Source: Rhodospira trueperi (GTDB taxonomy: Bacteria; Pseudomonadota; Alphaproteobacteria; Rhodospirillales; Rhodospirillaceae). From it: a stretch of 64,000 nucleotides of DNA. Shown one piece after another: positions 17,661 to 26,932 of this stretch. A program made the position numbers and the translations under genes. The stretch spans positions 44,174 through 108,173 of the forward strand of contig NZ_FNAP01000010.1 in NCBI RefSeq assembly GCF_900101965.1. Direction: 5' to 3'. Within the stretch, counting starts at the first letter, position 1; the number at the start of each line of letters is the position of its first letter. Under the pieces are notes generated by a model. The model saw nothing but the letters and a program-made list of their open reading frames with translations, was not told where the DNA came from and ran no database searches.

Positions 17661-19196
17661 ATGATCCGCGACGCCGAGGCCAGGACCGACAACCAGAGGC
17701 TCCCGTCCGGCCGCCTGTTCGGCGCGGCGGCCTTGTTGTCGGTGCCCGGTGTAATCGTGGTGGCGGGGCTGGCCATGTTCGGCGGTTTGGATCCGCCGTG
17801 GCTGGCGATCCCCGCCGTCGGCGCGATGGTGGCGGGAACGGCGCTGATGGTGCGCCCCTACCTGCGCGACCTCCGGGCCGTGGAGCAGACCGCCCGTGCT
17901 TTGGTCGAGACATCGGCGGACCCGTCGGCGCCGCCGATCCCCACCCCGGAGATCGTCTATTCCCGTCTGGCGCGCGGCCATATGGCGGCGGTCCAGGAGT
18001 TGCGCCGGGCCTGTGACCGCCGCGTAGAGGCCCTCACCGCGCGCACGGAGTCCGATGCTTTGGTGGTGGAGGGGCTGCCCGATCCGATCCTGCTGATTGA
18101 TGCCAAGGCCACGGTGACACGGGTCAACGCCGCCGCCCGGGCCCTGTTCGGACGCGACGGGGCGGGCCGCTCGTTGACCGTCCTTCTGCGTGATCCGCGC
18201 GTGCTGGAGGCGGTCGAGGCGGTGCTGGCCGGCGGCGGCGGCCGGACCGTTCAGGTCACGCTGGCCGGACCCGTGGAGCGCGAGTGCGAAGTCCGCGTCG
18301 GGCCGCTGCCGCAACGCGACCGCGAGGGCGCCGAGGCGATGATCGCCGTCCACGACGTGACCAAGCTGGTGCGGCTGGAACGCATGCGCGCCGACTTCGT
18401 CGCCAACGCCAGCCACGAATTGCGCACGCCGCTGTCCAGTCTGGTCGGCTTCATCGAAACCCTGATGGGACCGGCCCGCGAGGACGCCGAGGCCCGCGAG
18501 CGCTTCCTGCCGATCATGATGGAGCAGGGCCGGCGCATGCAGCGCCTCGTCGAGGACCTGCTGTCGCTGTCACGCATCGAGATCAATGAACACAGCCCGC
18601 CGACGGGCTCGGTGCTGGTGCCGGACCTGATCCGGGATATCGCCACCGGCCTCGAACTGAAAAGTCGGGACAAGGGAATGTCCGTCGTTCTCGACCTGGA
18701 TCCGGATTTGCCCGCCGTCGCCGGCGAGCCGGACCAGTTGAGCCAAGTCTTCCAGAACCTGCTGGACAACGCCATCAAGTACGGACGTGCCAAAACCGCC
18801 ATCACGGTTTCCGGGGGCGTGGTGGCGCGGGCGCCGGTCGGCATGCCAGGATCCCGGGGACCGTGCCTGCATGTCGCCGTGCGCGACGAGAGCGAGGGTA
18901 TTCCGCGCGAACACCTGCCCCGGTTGACCGAGCGGTTCTATCGCGTCGACCGCGCGCGCTCGCGCCAGATGGGCGGCACCGGCCTGGGGTTGGCTATCGT
19001 CAAGCATGTGCTGGCGCGCCACCGGGGCCTTCTGGTGCCTGAAAGCGTGGTCGGAGAGGGCAGCACGTTCAATGTCTACTTGCCGTTGTCGGCGCCAGCA
19101 GAGGCTCCGGTCCCCGTGCCGCTGGAAGCCCTGCCGCGTCACGCCGTCGAGGCGACCGCGCCACCCGACGCCGAAAGGCGAAAAACCGCATCGTGA
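17661..19196 (+). CDS. PhoR-like membrane sensor histidine kinase, orphan
   Basis: This 511-residue kinase has two N-terminal membrane helices (about 20-70), a PAS-like segment (about 130-245), a HisKA domain with the phosphorylation site His252 (NASHELRTPL) and a HATPase_c domain (about 350-480). The architecture and residues resemble PhoR, the phosphate-starvation sensor. Unlike usual pho loci, no phoB, pst or phoU gene is next to it. The G1 box reads DESEGI at 409-414, with Ser411 in place of the first conserved Gly of DxGxG, which may affect ATP binding. The N box (LLDNAIKYG) and G2 (GGTGLGLAIVKH) look intact. PhoR remains the best guess; another ligand is possible. Confidence 0.8.
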   Translation: MIRDAEARTDNQRLPSGRLFGAAALLSVPGVIVVAGLAMFGGLDPPWLAIPAVGAMVAGTALMVRPYLRDLRAVEQTARALVETSADPSAPPIPTPEIVYSRLARGHMAAVQELRRACDRRVEALTARTESDALVVEGLPDPILLIDAKATVTRVNAAARALFGRDGAGRSLTVLLRDPRVLEAVEAVLAGGGGRTVQVTLAGPVERECEVRVGPLPQRDREGAEAMIAVHDVTKLVRLERMRADFVANASHELRTPLSSLVGFIETLMGPAREDAEARERFLPIMMEQGRRMQRLVEDLLSLSRIEINEHSPPTGSVLVPDLIRDIATGLELKSRDKGMSVVLDLDPDLPAVAGEPDQLSQVFQNLLDNAIKYGRAKTAITVSGGVVARAPVGMPGSRGPCLHVAVRDESEGIPREHLPRLTERFYRVDRARSRQMGGTGLGLAIVKHVLARHRGLLVPESVVGEGSTFNVYLPLSAPAEAPVPVPLEALPRHAVEATAPPDAERRKTAS

Positions 19197-19214
19197 GCGG
19201 CCTTGGGCCGGGAC

Positions 19215-19245
19215 TTGACCGCGCCGGCCCACGAGCCGCTATAAT
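19215..19245 (+). promoter_or_regulatory. Candidate sigma-70 promoter before the SH3-domain gene
   Basis: TTGACC (19215-19220) and a perfect TATAAT (19240-19245) are separated by 19 bp, slightly long for sigma-70. The predicted start would be near 19252, about 95 bp before the SH3-domain gene. A repeated AGCGCCAA motif (near 19287 and 19315) lies in the leader. Confidence 0.45.
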
Positions 19246-19346
19246 GCTCATGTAAGATTCGCCGCGCGGGGCGGGTGTTGACCCGGTAGGGTTAAGCGCC
19301 AACCCGGCGGGGGTGAGCGCCAAACGACACCCGCAAACAGCACGCG

Positions 19347-19985
19347 ATGAGAGCAGGCCCACGGCCCATGACCTGCAAAACACGACAGATTGGCTCATAT
19401 CGTCGCGGGCGAGACCGTGCCGGATGGCTTTCGCGCGGTGGCGCGGCAATCGTGGCCCTGAGCGCCTGCTTGGCGCTGCCGCCCGTCGCGGCCACCGCCC
19501 AGGACCAGGACACCGTGCCGGACCCCACCGCCGAGGCGGACGCACCGACGCTGGGACCGAGCGGACTGCCGCTGCCGCGTTTCGCCTCGCTGGGGTCGGA
19601 CCACATCAACATGCGCACCGGGCCGGGCACGCGTTATCCCGTCACCTGGGTTTACAAGCGTCAGGGGCTGCCGGTCGAGGTGGTCCAGGAGACCAATGAC
19701 TGGCGCCGGGTACGCGACCCGGACGGCGACGAAGGTTGGGTCCACAAGGTCATGCTGTCCAACAGCGCGCGCATGGCCCTGGTGTCGGGCGCGACCCCAG
19801 CCGTGCTGCTGCGCCAGCCCGATGCCGCCGCCGAGGGCATCGCCGAGATCGAGGCGGGAGCGCTCGTCAAGGTGCTGCAGTGCCCCGAGAACTCGGACCA
19901 TTGCCGGGTGGAGGCGCAACGCTTCCAGGGCTGGCTGCCGCGCGCGGCCCTTTGGGGACTCCTCCCCGACGAAGAGGTGGACTGA
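19347..19985 (+). CDS. Exported SH3-domain protein
   Basis: This 212-residue protein has a positively charged N-terminus (RRGRDRAGWLSRGG) and a hydrophobic segment ending at an Ala-rich cleavage-like site around residue 50 (PPVAATAQ), so it is probably secreted to the periplasm. The body contains a bacterial SH3 fold (about residues 75-140) with the typical NMRTGPGTRYPV and WRRVRDPDGDEGWVH blocks, and a second SH3-like part around 150-205. Such proteins bind cell-wall or protein ligands. ATG 19347 and 19368 are both possible starts. It is a single gene between phoR and a minus-strand zinc protein. No specific ligand can be named. Confidence 0.82.
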   Translation: MRAGPRPMTCKTRQIGSYRRGRDRAGWLSRGGAAIVALSACLALPPVAATAQDQDTVPDPTAEADAPTLGPSGLPLPRFASLGSDHINMRTGPGTRYPVTWVYKRQGLPVEVVQETNDWRRVRDPDGDEGWVHKVMLSNSARMALVSGATPAVLLRQPDAAAEGIAEIEAGALVKVLQCPENSDHCRVEAQRFQGWLPRAALWGLLPDEEVD

Positions 19986-20012
19986 TCCGCCCATCGCCGC
20001 CCCGTTTGGCGT

Positions 20013-20213
20013 TCAGTGCACCGGGTCGGCCGCCGCCTTTTCCGCCAGCACGAAACGACGCGAGCAGTAGGGGCAGACCACGTCGCGCTCCCCGGGCTTG
20101 ATGTGCAGGAACACGCGGGGATGGCCCAGCGCGGTGCCGATTCCGTCGCACGCCACCTCGTGGCTGGTGACCTCGACCGTTTCCGTCACGGGGAAGGTGG
20201 GGGTGTGCTCCAT
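20013..20213 (-). CDS. zf-CHCC zinc-finger protein
   Basis: This small 66-residue protein has the C-H-C-C zinc site Cys22, His31, Cys47 and Cys50 (HPRVFLHI and VVCPYCSRRF), as in the NDUFS6-like zinc-finger family (PF10276). Related mitochondrial proteins are accessory subunits of respiratory complex I, and in alphaproteobacteria the gene is a free-standing partner. The ATG at 20213 has GGAGAC upstream on its strand. A longer frame on the same strand runs over the divergent ABC gene and is not real. It is a single gene, divergent from the ABC ATPase. A role in complex I assembly is an inference from the family only. Confidence 0.85.
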   Translation of the reverse strand: MEHTPTFPVTETVEVTSHEVACDGIGTALGHPRVFLHIKPGERDVVCPYCSRRFVLAEKAAADPVH

Positions 20214-20351
20214 GGTGCGTCTCCTCGATTTTCTGCGGCGCCGTCCTATGTAGGAGGAGGCTGCCGGACTGATTCCCGGGATCATAACCGTCCGGCGGCC
20301 CCGCGCAACATCCTGCATCGTTCCTATTCCCGCTCCGACACGAGGCCCGCC

Positions 20352-21383
20352 GTGACCGCCCCCGCCCTGACCGAGACCGTCCTGAACACGCATGGCGCCC
20401 CCGCCCCCAATAACGCCCCCAATAACGCCATCGAGATCGCGCACCTGACCAAGGTCTACCGCTCCCGCGCCAGCCAGTCCGGACGTAAGGGGGCGGACAA
20501 GGCCCCGCCCCGAGCGCTGGACGACGTCTCGCTGACCATTCCGCGCGGCAGCTTTTTCGCCCTGCTGGGACCCAACGGCGCCGGCAAGTCCACGCTCATC
20601 AACGTCATGGCCGGGCTGGTGATGAAGACGTCCGGCACGGTGCGCATCTGGGACCTGGACATCGACCGCCAAGCCCGCCAATCGCGCGCGGCCATCGGCA
20701 TCGTACCCCAGGAACTCAACCTCGATCCGTTCTTCACGCCGCGCGAGTTGCTGGAGGTGCAGGCCGGCCTGTACGGGCTGTCCCGCCCGGAGCGGCGCAC
20801 CATGGAGATCCTGGAGTCCGTTGGGTTGGCCGACAAGGCCGACGCCTACGCCCGCACGCTGTCGGGCGGCATGCGCCGGCGCCTGCTGGTGGCCAAGGCC
20901 ATGGTTCACAGTCCGCCCGTCCTGGTGCTGGACGAACCCACAGCCGGCGTCGATATCGAACTGCGCCAGCAACTGTGGTCGATGATCAAAGACCTGAACG
21001 CGCGCGGCACCACCATCCTGCTGACCACGCACTACCTGGAAGAGGCCGAGACCCTGTGCGACCGCACCGCCATCATCAACAAGGGGCAGGTGGCGGCCTG
21101 CGACACCACCCGCAACCTGCTGCGGCGGCTGGATTCCAAGACCGTGAGCGTCACCGTGGCCGGGGGGGCTCCGGACCCGCTGCCGCCGGCGTTGGCGGCG
21201 CTGGACGCGTGCGTGCGGCCTGACGGCCAGATCCTGGTGCGCTACAAGCCGAGCGAGACGCCCATCGGCCGCATCCTGGATGCCTTCCGCGCCGCCGGCC
21301 TGGAGATCTGCGATCTGGTGACCGAGGAAACCGACCTGGAGGACATCTTCCTTCAGCTCACGCGGGACGGCGGAGGGGTGTAA
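20352..21383 (+). CDS. ABC-2 type transporter ATP-binding protein
   Basis: This 343-residue ATPase has Walker [10 protein letters not shown] (73-81), the signature LSGGM (170-174), and Walker B ending in Asp194-Glu195 (VLVLDEP), followed by the H-loop in TTHYLEEAE. The C-terminal 80 residues carry the dimerisation-like domain seen in drug- and polysaccharide-export ABC-2 ATPases. A 20-residue insert (residues 38-56) lies before the core. The start GTG 20352 follows GAGG at short distance and removes an unrelated upstream frame. No permease gene is next to it, so its substrate is unknown; the permease may be elsewhere. guaA starts 88 bp downstream and is unrelated. Confidence 0.88.
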   Translation: MTAPALTETVLNTHGAPAPNNAPNNAIEIAHLTKVYRSRASQSGRKGADKAPPRALDDVSLTIPRGSFFALLGPNGAGKSTLINVMAGLVMKTSGTVRIWDLDIDRQARQSRAAIGIVPQELNLDPFFTPRELLEVQAGLYGLSRPERRTMEILESVGLADKADAYARTLSGGMRRRLLVAKAMVHSPPVLVLDEPTAGVDIELRQQLWSMIKDLNARGTTILLTTHYLEEAETLCDRTAIINKGQVAACDTTRNLLRRLDSKTVSVTVAGGAPDPLPPALAALDACVRPDGQILVRYKPSETPIGRILDAFRAAGLEICDLVTEETDLEDIFLQLTRDGGGV

Positions 21384-21471
21384 CCGCGCTCCGGATTTCC
21401 CCGTGCCCCCGGTGGCGGCCGACTGCTATAAGTCCGGCCTTGGACCCCCGCCACCCGGAGCCCCGCCGCCC

Positions 21472-23022
21472 ATGGACCGCATCCTCATCGTCGATTTCGG
21501 ATCCCAGGTCACCCAGCTGATCGCGCGGCGGGTGCGCGAGTCCGGCGTCTACTGCGAGATCCACCCGTTCAACCAGGTCACCGGCGACAGCCTACGCGCC
21601 TTCGGCCCCCGGGGTGTGATCCTGTCCGGCGGTCCGGCCTCCGTGACCGGCATCGGCACGCCGCGCGCGCCCCAGGACCTGTTCTCCATGGGCCTGCCGG
21701 TGCTGGGCATCTGCTACGGCCAGCAGACCATGGTCGAGCAGTTGGGCGGCCGGGTCGGAAGCTCCGACCACCGCGAGTTCGGCCGCGCCTTCCTCGACGT
21801 CTCCGGCGACTGCCGCCTGTTCGACGGCGTCTGGCGGCCGGGCGAGCGCCATCAGGTGTGGATGAGCCACGGCGACCGGGTGGACCACCTGCCGCCCGGG
21901 TTCTCCGTCGTGGGCACCAGCGACGGCGCGCCGTTCGCCGCCGTCGCCGACGAGACCCGCCACTTCTACGGCGTGCAGTTCCACCCGGAGGTGGTCCACA
22001 CCCCCGACGGCGCCGCCCTTCTGCGTGCCTTCACCCACGGCGTGTGCGGCTGTTCCGGCGACTGGACCATGGCGGCGTTCAAGGATCAGGCCATCGCCCG
22101 CATCCGCGAGCAGGTCGGCACCGGCCGCGTGCTGTGCGGCCTGTCGGGTGGGGTGGACAGCGCCGTGGCCGCCGCCCTGGTCCACGAGGCGGTGGGCGAG
22201 CAACTCATCTGCGTCTACGTCGATCACGGCCTGATGCGTCAGGGCGAGACCGAGCAGGTTGAGACTGTATTCCGCGACCGCTTCAACATCCGGTTGGTGG
22301 TGCGCCACGCCGACGATCTGTTCCTCGACGCGCTGGAGGGTGTCTCCGACCCCGAGGTCAAGCGCAAGACCATCGGCAAGCTGTTCATCGACGTGTTCGA
22401 AGAAGAGGCCAAGAAGATCGGCGGCGCCGATTTCCTCGCCCAGGGCACGCTCTACCCCGACGTGATCGAGAGCGTCTCGTTCCACGGCGGCCCGTCGGTG
22501 ACCATCAAGTCGCACCACAACGTCGGCGGCCTGCCCGAACGCATGAACATGAAGCTGGTGGAGCCGCTGCGCGAACTGTTCAAAGACGAGGTGCGCGACC
22601 TGGGCCGCGAACTTAGGCTGCCCGAGACCATGGTCGGCCGCCACCCCTTCCCCGGGCCGGGGCTGGCCATCCGCCTGCCCGACCAGCCGGTGACGCGGGA
22701 CAAGCTGGAGATCCTGAGGAAGGCCGACGTGATCTACCTGGAGGAGATCGCCCGCGCCGGCCTGTACGACGCCATCTGGCAGGCCTTCGCTGTGCTGCTG
22801 CCGGTGCGCAGCGTCGGCGTGATGGGCGACGGCCGCACCCACGATCACGTCGTGGCCCTGCGCGCGGTGACCGCCACCGACGGCATGACCGCCGACAGTT
22901 ATCCCTTCGACCACGCGTTCCTGACCCGCACCGCCAGCCGCATCATCAACGAGGTGCGCGGCGTGAACCGGGTGGTCTATGACGTGACCAGCAAGCCGCC
23001 GGGGACGATCGAGTGGGAGTGA
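21472..23022 (+). CDS. guaA: GMP synthase (glutamine-hydrolysing)
   Basis: This 516-residue protein has the full GuaA architecture: class I glutamine amidotransferase domain (about 1-195) with the nucleophile Cys81 in GICYGQQ and the catalytic His and Glu in QFHPEV; ATP pyrophosphatase domain with the P-loop GLSGGVDS (about 223-230); and the dimerisation domain ending in [11 protein letters not shown]. It converts XMP to GMP using glutamine and ATP. ATG 21472 is the conserved start. The neighbour ABC ATPase upstream is functionally unrelated. The sequence shows no damage. It is a housekeeping gene in the cytoplasm. Confidence 0.97.
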   Translation: MDRILIVDFGSQVTQLIARRVRESGVYCEIHPFNQVTGDSLRAFGPRGVILSGGPASVTGIGTPRAPQDLFSMGLPVLGICYGQQTMVEQLGGRVGSSDHREFGRAFLDVSGDCRLFDGVWRPGERHQVWMSHGDRVDHLPPGFSVVGTSDGAPFAAVADETRHFYGVQFHPEVVHTPDGAALLRAFTHGVCGCSGDWTMAAFKDQAIARIREQVGTGRVLCGLSGGVDSAVAAALVHEAVGEQLICVYVDHGLMRQGETEQVETVFRDRFNIRLVVRHADDLFLDALEGVSDPEVKRKTIGKLFIDVFEEEAKKIGGADFLAQGTLYPDVIESVSFHGGPSVTIKSHHNVGGLPERMNMKLVEPLRELFKDEVRDLGRELRLPETMVGRHPFPGPGLAIRLPDQPVTRDKLEILRKADVIYLEEIARAGLYDAIWQAFAVLLPVRSVGVMGDGRTHDHVVALRAVTATDGMTADSYPFDHAFLTRTASRIINEVRGVNRVVYDVTSKPPGTIEWE

Positions 23023-23151
23023 GAATGGGCCACCCCAGGTGAACCTGCCCTTCGGCTCGGATTAAAACCTGGTGTCGCGGGCGCGAACACGGGACGGCGC
23101 GCCCCACCCCGGCCCTTGCGCCCCGCCGGCGAAGCGGCTACCCCAGGGGCC

Positions 23152-23967
23152 ATGAAAGACGACCTCTCCCACGATCCGGCCCAGGCCGGCGACATTCGCC
23201 GCCTGCTGACCATCATGGCGCGCCTGCGCGACCCCGACGACGGCTGCCCGTGGGACGTCAAGCAGACGTTCGCCACCATCGCCCCGCACACCCTGGAGGA
23301 GGCCTACGAGGTCGCCGACGCCATCGAGCGCGGCGCCATGGCCGAGCTGCGGGACGAACTGGGTGACCTGCTGCTTCAGGTGGTGTTTCACGCCCGCATG
23401 GCCGAGGAGGCCGGGCACTTCGCGTTCCCGGACGTGGTCGCGGCGATTTCCGACAAGCTGGAACGCCGCCACCCGCATGTGTTCGGTGACGAGACCATCA
23501 CCGACGCCGACGCGCAAACCGCCGCCTGGGAGGAGCAGAAAGCGCGCGAACGCGCCGAGAAGGCGCATCACGGCGTGCTCGACGGCCTGACCGTCGGCCT
23601 GCCTGCCACCACGCGGTCACAGAAGATGGGCAACCGCGTCGCCCGGGTCGGCTTCGACTGGCCCGACCCCAACCGCCTGATCGACAAGGTCCAGGAGGAA
23701 CTGGACGAGGTCCGCGTCGAGATCAACGCGAACGCGCCCATCGACCGCCTGACGGACGAGGTCGGCGACCTGATGTTTACCTGCGTCCAACTCGCTCGTA
23801 AGCTGTCCGTGGATGCCGAATCGGCGTTGCGACACACCAACGCAAAGTTCGAACGCCGCTTCCGTCATCTGGAGTCCCGGCTGGCCGAGTCCGGCCGCGC
23901 ACCGTCGGACGCAACGCTGGAGGAGATGGAAGCGCTATGGCAAGAGGCCAAGGGCGTGGTTGGCTGA
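23152..23967 (+). CDS. mazG: Nucleoside triphosphate pyrophosphohydrolase MazG
   Basis: This 271-residue protein has the duplicated MazG fold. The N-terminal copy has the characteristic GCPWDVKQTF and TLEEAYEVADAIE helices, and the C-terminal copy has the EELDEVR metal-binding helix. It hydrolyses NTPs to NMP and pyrophosphate as a house-cleaning enzyme. ATG 23152 was chosen over an in-frame ATG 36 bp upstream because family alignments begin near the GDIRRLLTIM region. The final 31 bp overlap the start of the following lipoprotein gene, so the two are probably translated together. It is of full length. Confidence 0.94.
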   Translation: MKDDLSHDPAQAGDIRRLLTIMARLRDPDDGCPWDVKQTFATIAPHTLEEAYEVADAIERGAMAELRDELGDLLLQVVFHARMAEEAGHFAFPDVVAAISDKLERRHPHVFGDETITDADAQTAAWEEQKARERAEKAHHGVLDGLTVGLPATTRSQKMGNRVARVGFDWPDPNRLIDKVQEELDEVRVEINANAPIDRLTDEVGDLMFTCVQLARKLSVDAESALRHTNAKFERRFRHLESRLAESGRAPSDATLEEMEALWQEAKGVVG

Positions 23968-24566
23968 GGGCGCTGGCGCGGCCGTTTCTGGCCGTGCTCG
24001 TCCTGCTGCCCCTGGTGGCGAGTTGCTACGTGCCCGACGACTTCCTGGTCGAGGTGCGGATCAACCGCGCCGGTGAGTTCGGCCTGACCTACAAGGGCAC
24101 GCTGACCTGGGCGCCTCTGTGGAAGGAAATCCGCGAAGGCGCGCTCAGCGAAGCCGAGATCGCCGAGAAGGTGGAGAACATCCGCCGCGACCTGACCCGC
24201 TATCCCGGGTTCAAGATGGTCGAGCACGAGGGCGCGGGGCGGTTCCGCGTGTTCTACCAGACCACCGGCGACGTCGAGGGCGACGAGAGCTACTACTTCC
24301 TGCGCGCCAACGCCCGGGTGATCGCCATCATCTCGCGTGCCGACGGCCTGCTGATCGTGCGCACCCACGCCATCTCCGACGAGAACAAGGCCAGCCTGAT
24401 CGCCGCCGGCATGGACACGCGCGGCAAGATGCGCGTGGTCACCAACTGCGATGTCATCCGCCACAACGCCCGGGACCGCCAAACCGGCCCGGGCGGGTTT
24501 GTCTATTACGACTGGGTGATTCGGAGCATCAACGACGAGGCCCCCCGGATCGTGATGTCTCGGTAG
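23937..24566 (+). CDS. Uncharacterised lipoprotein overlapping mazG
   Basis: This 209-residue protein has a basic N-terminus, a hydrophobic segment (about 15-28) and the lipobox VASC with Cys30, so it should be a lipoprotein. The mature part is soluble and mixed alpha/beta, with motifs such as GEFGLTYKG, TRYPGFKM and GRFRVFYQT, and a conserved-looking tail around FVYYDWVIRS. I recognise no family with confidence. Its start lies inside the 3' end of mazG in another frame, 31 bp upstream of the mazG stop, which implies coupling. Downstream lies a dispersed repeat at 24668, then the convergent phosphoesterase gene. The function is unknown. Confidence 0.75.
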   Translation: MARGQGRGWLRALARPFLAVLVLLPLVASCYVPDDFLVEVRINRAGEFGLTYKGTLTWAPLWKEIREGALSEAEIAEKVENIRRDLTRYPGFKMVEHEGAGRFRVFYQTTGDVEGDESYYFLRANARVIAIISRADGLLIVRTHAISDENKASLIAAGMDTRGKMRVVTNCDVIRHNARDRQTGPGGFVYYDWVIRSINDEAPRIVMSR

Positions 24567-24667
24567 CAGAGTCCCGGACGGACGGGGGACTCCCCCCGTC
24601 CGGAGGGCTATTGTATTCACACTTCTTTCCGCCGAAGCGGCGGCTCTCCGCTCGCACGGCAACTTGA

Positions 24668-24775
24668 CTCGTCATTGCGAACCCTCGTCGCAAGACGAGG
24701 GTGAAGCAATCCAGAGCGTAGAACACCAAGACTCGCCCTGGATTGCTTCGTCGCTCCGCTCCTCGCAATGACGAT
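24668..24775. repeat. Palindromic dispersed repeat, copy 2
   Basis: This is the same family as the element at 15017. It starts CTCGTCATTGC at 24668 and ends with TCGCAATGACGA at about 24764-24775. Its left arm holds the hairpin ACCCTCGTC/GACGAGGGT and GAAGCAATCCAG, and its right arm has CTGGATTGCTTC. The copy lies between the lipoprotein and the minus-strand phosphoesterase, in a 258-bp gap without genes. The two copies share ends and arm motifs but differ in the middle. Confidence 0.75.
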
Positions 24776-24824
24776 GGGTAGAGGAGAAGTATGAATCGGA
24801 TAGGTCCGGTGGGCAGGGTCTTCC

Positions 24825-25796
24825 TCACCGCGTCCGCAGGTTTTCCGGCTCGTAGACCGGGACGTACCCGAACACGCCCGGCAGATCCGGATCGACCAGC
24901 ACGCGGACGGCGTGGACGTCCCCGGCGCCATGAACCTGCAACGCCGTCATGGTGTCGATGCGCCCGCCGCCTTCGCCCCGGAACGGCTGGTCGATCTCCA
25001 GTTGGTGGGAATCGCCGTACACCAGCAACACCGGCTTGGCGAACGCCTCGCCCTCGGCCTGCAGGGTCTCCACGGTGCGGGTGAAGCCGCTGGAGCTATT
25101 CAGGTCGCCCCAGAACATGTCGGCCTGCATGGCGATCACCACAGCGGCGCTGTCGGCCTCCGTGGCGGTCTCGAAGATGTGGCTGATCCAGGCCTGATTG
25201 GCCGCGTCGCGGGCGAAGAACTCGGCCACCGCCTCGGGCGAGCGGACCTCGAAGTTGTTGTTGGAGCCGATCACATGGACGGTGCCGAAGATCACGCCGC
25301 CATGCTGCCACACGGCATTCTCGACCATGTCGGTGTACTCGGACACGTCGGCCTGACGGGTCAGCGCGATGGGGGCTTGGCCCAGGCTCTCGGCCTCAGG
25401 GAAGAACTTGGCCCGCACAGCGGCCAGACGCTCCAGCGGATCGTAGCCACCAGCCGACTCGCGATGGCAGTCGGTCCACTCGTTGTCGCCGGGCGTGTAG
25501 ACGACAGCGCCGGTGTAGCGCATGAAGTTGTCGGACTCGATCTGGAAGCGGTCGTCGGAGCAGTCCGAGCCGCCGCCCTTGATGTCGCCGACGTGGATGG
25601 TGAAGGCGGGTTCAATGGCGTTGACCCGGTCGATCAGGCGCTCATAGGCCGTCTGGGCGACGTCGCCGTAGGGCATGTCGCCCAGAGCGACGAAGCTGAA
25701 CGCCTTGTCGCCGACGACGGGCGCCTCGGCGGCGGCCGGGACGGCGACGGCGAGGCCCAGCCACAAGGCAAGGGCGGCGGTCTTGATGGGACGCAT
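24825..25796 (-). CDS. Exported calcineurin-like phosphoesterase
   Basis: This 323-residue protein has a clear signal peptide (MRPIKTAALALWLGLAVAV then an AAAEA cleavage-like site). The mature domain shows metallophosphoesterase features: FVALGDMPYG, HVGDIKGGGSDC, TPGDNEWTDC and, near the end, VLLVYGDSHQLE. These supply the Asp, Asn and His residues for the metal centre. It probably hydrolyses phosphoesters in the periplasm; the substrate is unknown. ATG 25796 has GAGGGGGAA upstream on its strand, and a longer upstream start is less likely. It is transcribed toward the lipoprotein gene and separated from the DUF2189 gene by about 100 bp. Confidence 0.85.
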   Translation of the reverse strand: MRPIKTAALALWLGLAVAVPAAAEAPVVGDKAFSFVALGDMPYGDVAQTAYERLIDRVNAIEPAFTIHVGDIKGGGSDCSDDRFQIESDNFMRYTGAVVYTPGDNEWTDCHRESAGGYDPLERLAAVRAKFFPEAESLGQAPIALTRQADVSEYTDMVENAVWQHGGVIFGTVHVIGSNNNFEVRSPEAVAEFFARDAANQAWISHIFETATEADSAAVVIAMQADMFWGDLNSSSGFTRTVETLQAEGEAFAKPVLLVYGDSHQLEIDQPFRGEGGGRIDTMTALQVHGAGDVHAVRVLVDPDLPGVFGYVPVYEPENLRTR

Positions 25797-25893
25797 GGGA
25801 TTCCCCCTCGGGATGGTTGGTGACACCCGATCAGTTTAATGGACCGCCAAGACACCCCGATTGCGGATCCATGACGCTTTCATGGCCCATGCG

Positions 25894-26712
25894 TCAATTC
25901 CCCGAAGGCTCCCGCACCACCGCGCGGTAGGCGTGCCAACTGGCGTGGCCGATCAGCGGCAGGGTCACGGCAAGCCCCACCAGGCCGATCAGCAGCCCCG
26001 ATTGCGTGAACACCACGATCAGCCCTGCCCACAGGGCCATGACCTTCCAGTTCCGAATCACGGCGACGATGCTCGTCAGCACGGCCTCGACGGCGTCAAC
26101 CTCACGGTCCAGCATCATCGGCATGGAGACGGCTGCGCACATGAAGGCGATGGCCGCGAAAACCGCCCCCACCGCCGAGCCCACGGCCAGGAACACAAGC
26201 CCATCGAAGGTGAGGGTCTGGTCGAGCATGCTGCCCGAAGACATGCTCACGTAGGGAAAGAAGATGGCGAAGATCAGGGCCGCGAAGCGCATCCAGATCA
26301 TCAACAGGAAGATGAGCGCAACGCCGATGGAGAGGATATGGTACGGGTTGGCCTTCCAGGCGGTTAGGGTCAAGGCCAGCGTCGGTGTTTCGCCGAGTTC
26401 GAACCGGCGGCTGATCTCGTAATAGCCCAGGGCCAACGCCGGGGACACCAGCAGAAAGCCGGCCGTGGCGGAGGTAATGAGATAGGTCAGATCGGCCCAC
26501 CACAGACCGACTGTCACGCACAGACCGAGCAAGGTGAACAGCGCCCCCAAGCCCAGACTGAGCGGCCACGCGGCCATCATGTCGCGCCAGCCGGCGGCCA
26601 GCCAGGCCCAGGGGTCGTCCATGGTCAGGGTATTGACCCGCTGGGCGAGCGGCAGGCCCGCGAATGACTGCCGGCGGGCGGTGGGCGGCGGGGGTTCGGG
26701 CGGGGTGGTCAT
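25894..26712 (-). CDS. DUF2189 membrane protein
   Basis: This 272-residue protein has about six membrane helices (for example ALFTLLGLCVTVGLWW, AGFLLVSPALALGYY, ALIFLLMIWMRFAALI, LIVVFTQSGLLIGLVGLAV) and an N-terminal Pro-rich cytoplasmic segment. It matches the DUF2189 family, integral membrane proteins common in alphaproteobacteria and sometimes described near cytochrome c oxidase subunits. No function is established. The start ATG 26712 was used because the frame extending upstream would overlap the coaBC side and codes low-complexity text. It is divergent from coaBC, which begins 221 bp away. Confidence 0.8.
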   Translation of the reverse strand: MTTPPEPPPPTARRQSFAGLPLAQRVNTLTMDDPWAWLAAGWRDMMAAWPLSLGLGALFTLLGLCVTVGLWWADLTYLITSATAGFLLVSPALALGYYEISRRFELGETPTLALTLTAWKANPYHILSIGVALIFLLMIWMRFAALIFAIFFPYVSMSSGSMLDQTLTFDGLVFLAVGSAVGAVFAAIAFMCAAVSMPMMLDREVDAVEAVLTSIVAVIRNWKVMALWAGLIVVFTQSGLLIGLVGLAVTLPLIGHASWHAYRAVVREPSGN

Positions 26713-26932
26713 GGACGGGCTCCCTCTTCCATGGCCCGTGCGTCCCGATCCGCGCCGGGACGCCGTGGCTTCTGTTGTCCTTCCGAAAAGGTCGGATGGG
26801 CGGAAGAGGAGCGCAAGTCTCCCGACCGTCCGGACGCAGGCTCCGCCACCAAGATCCGGTCCGGCGTGCTTGCGCCTCCGGTCCCGCCTGCCTACCCTGC
26901 CCGCTCCCGTCTGTTCCACCGGAGCCCGCGCC

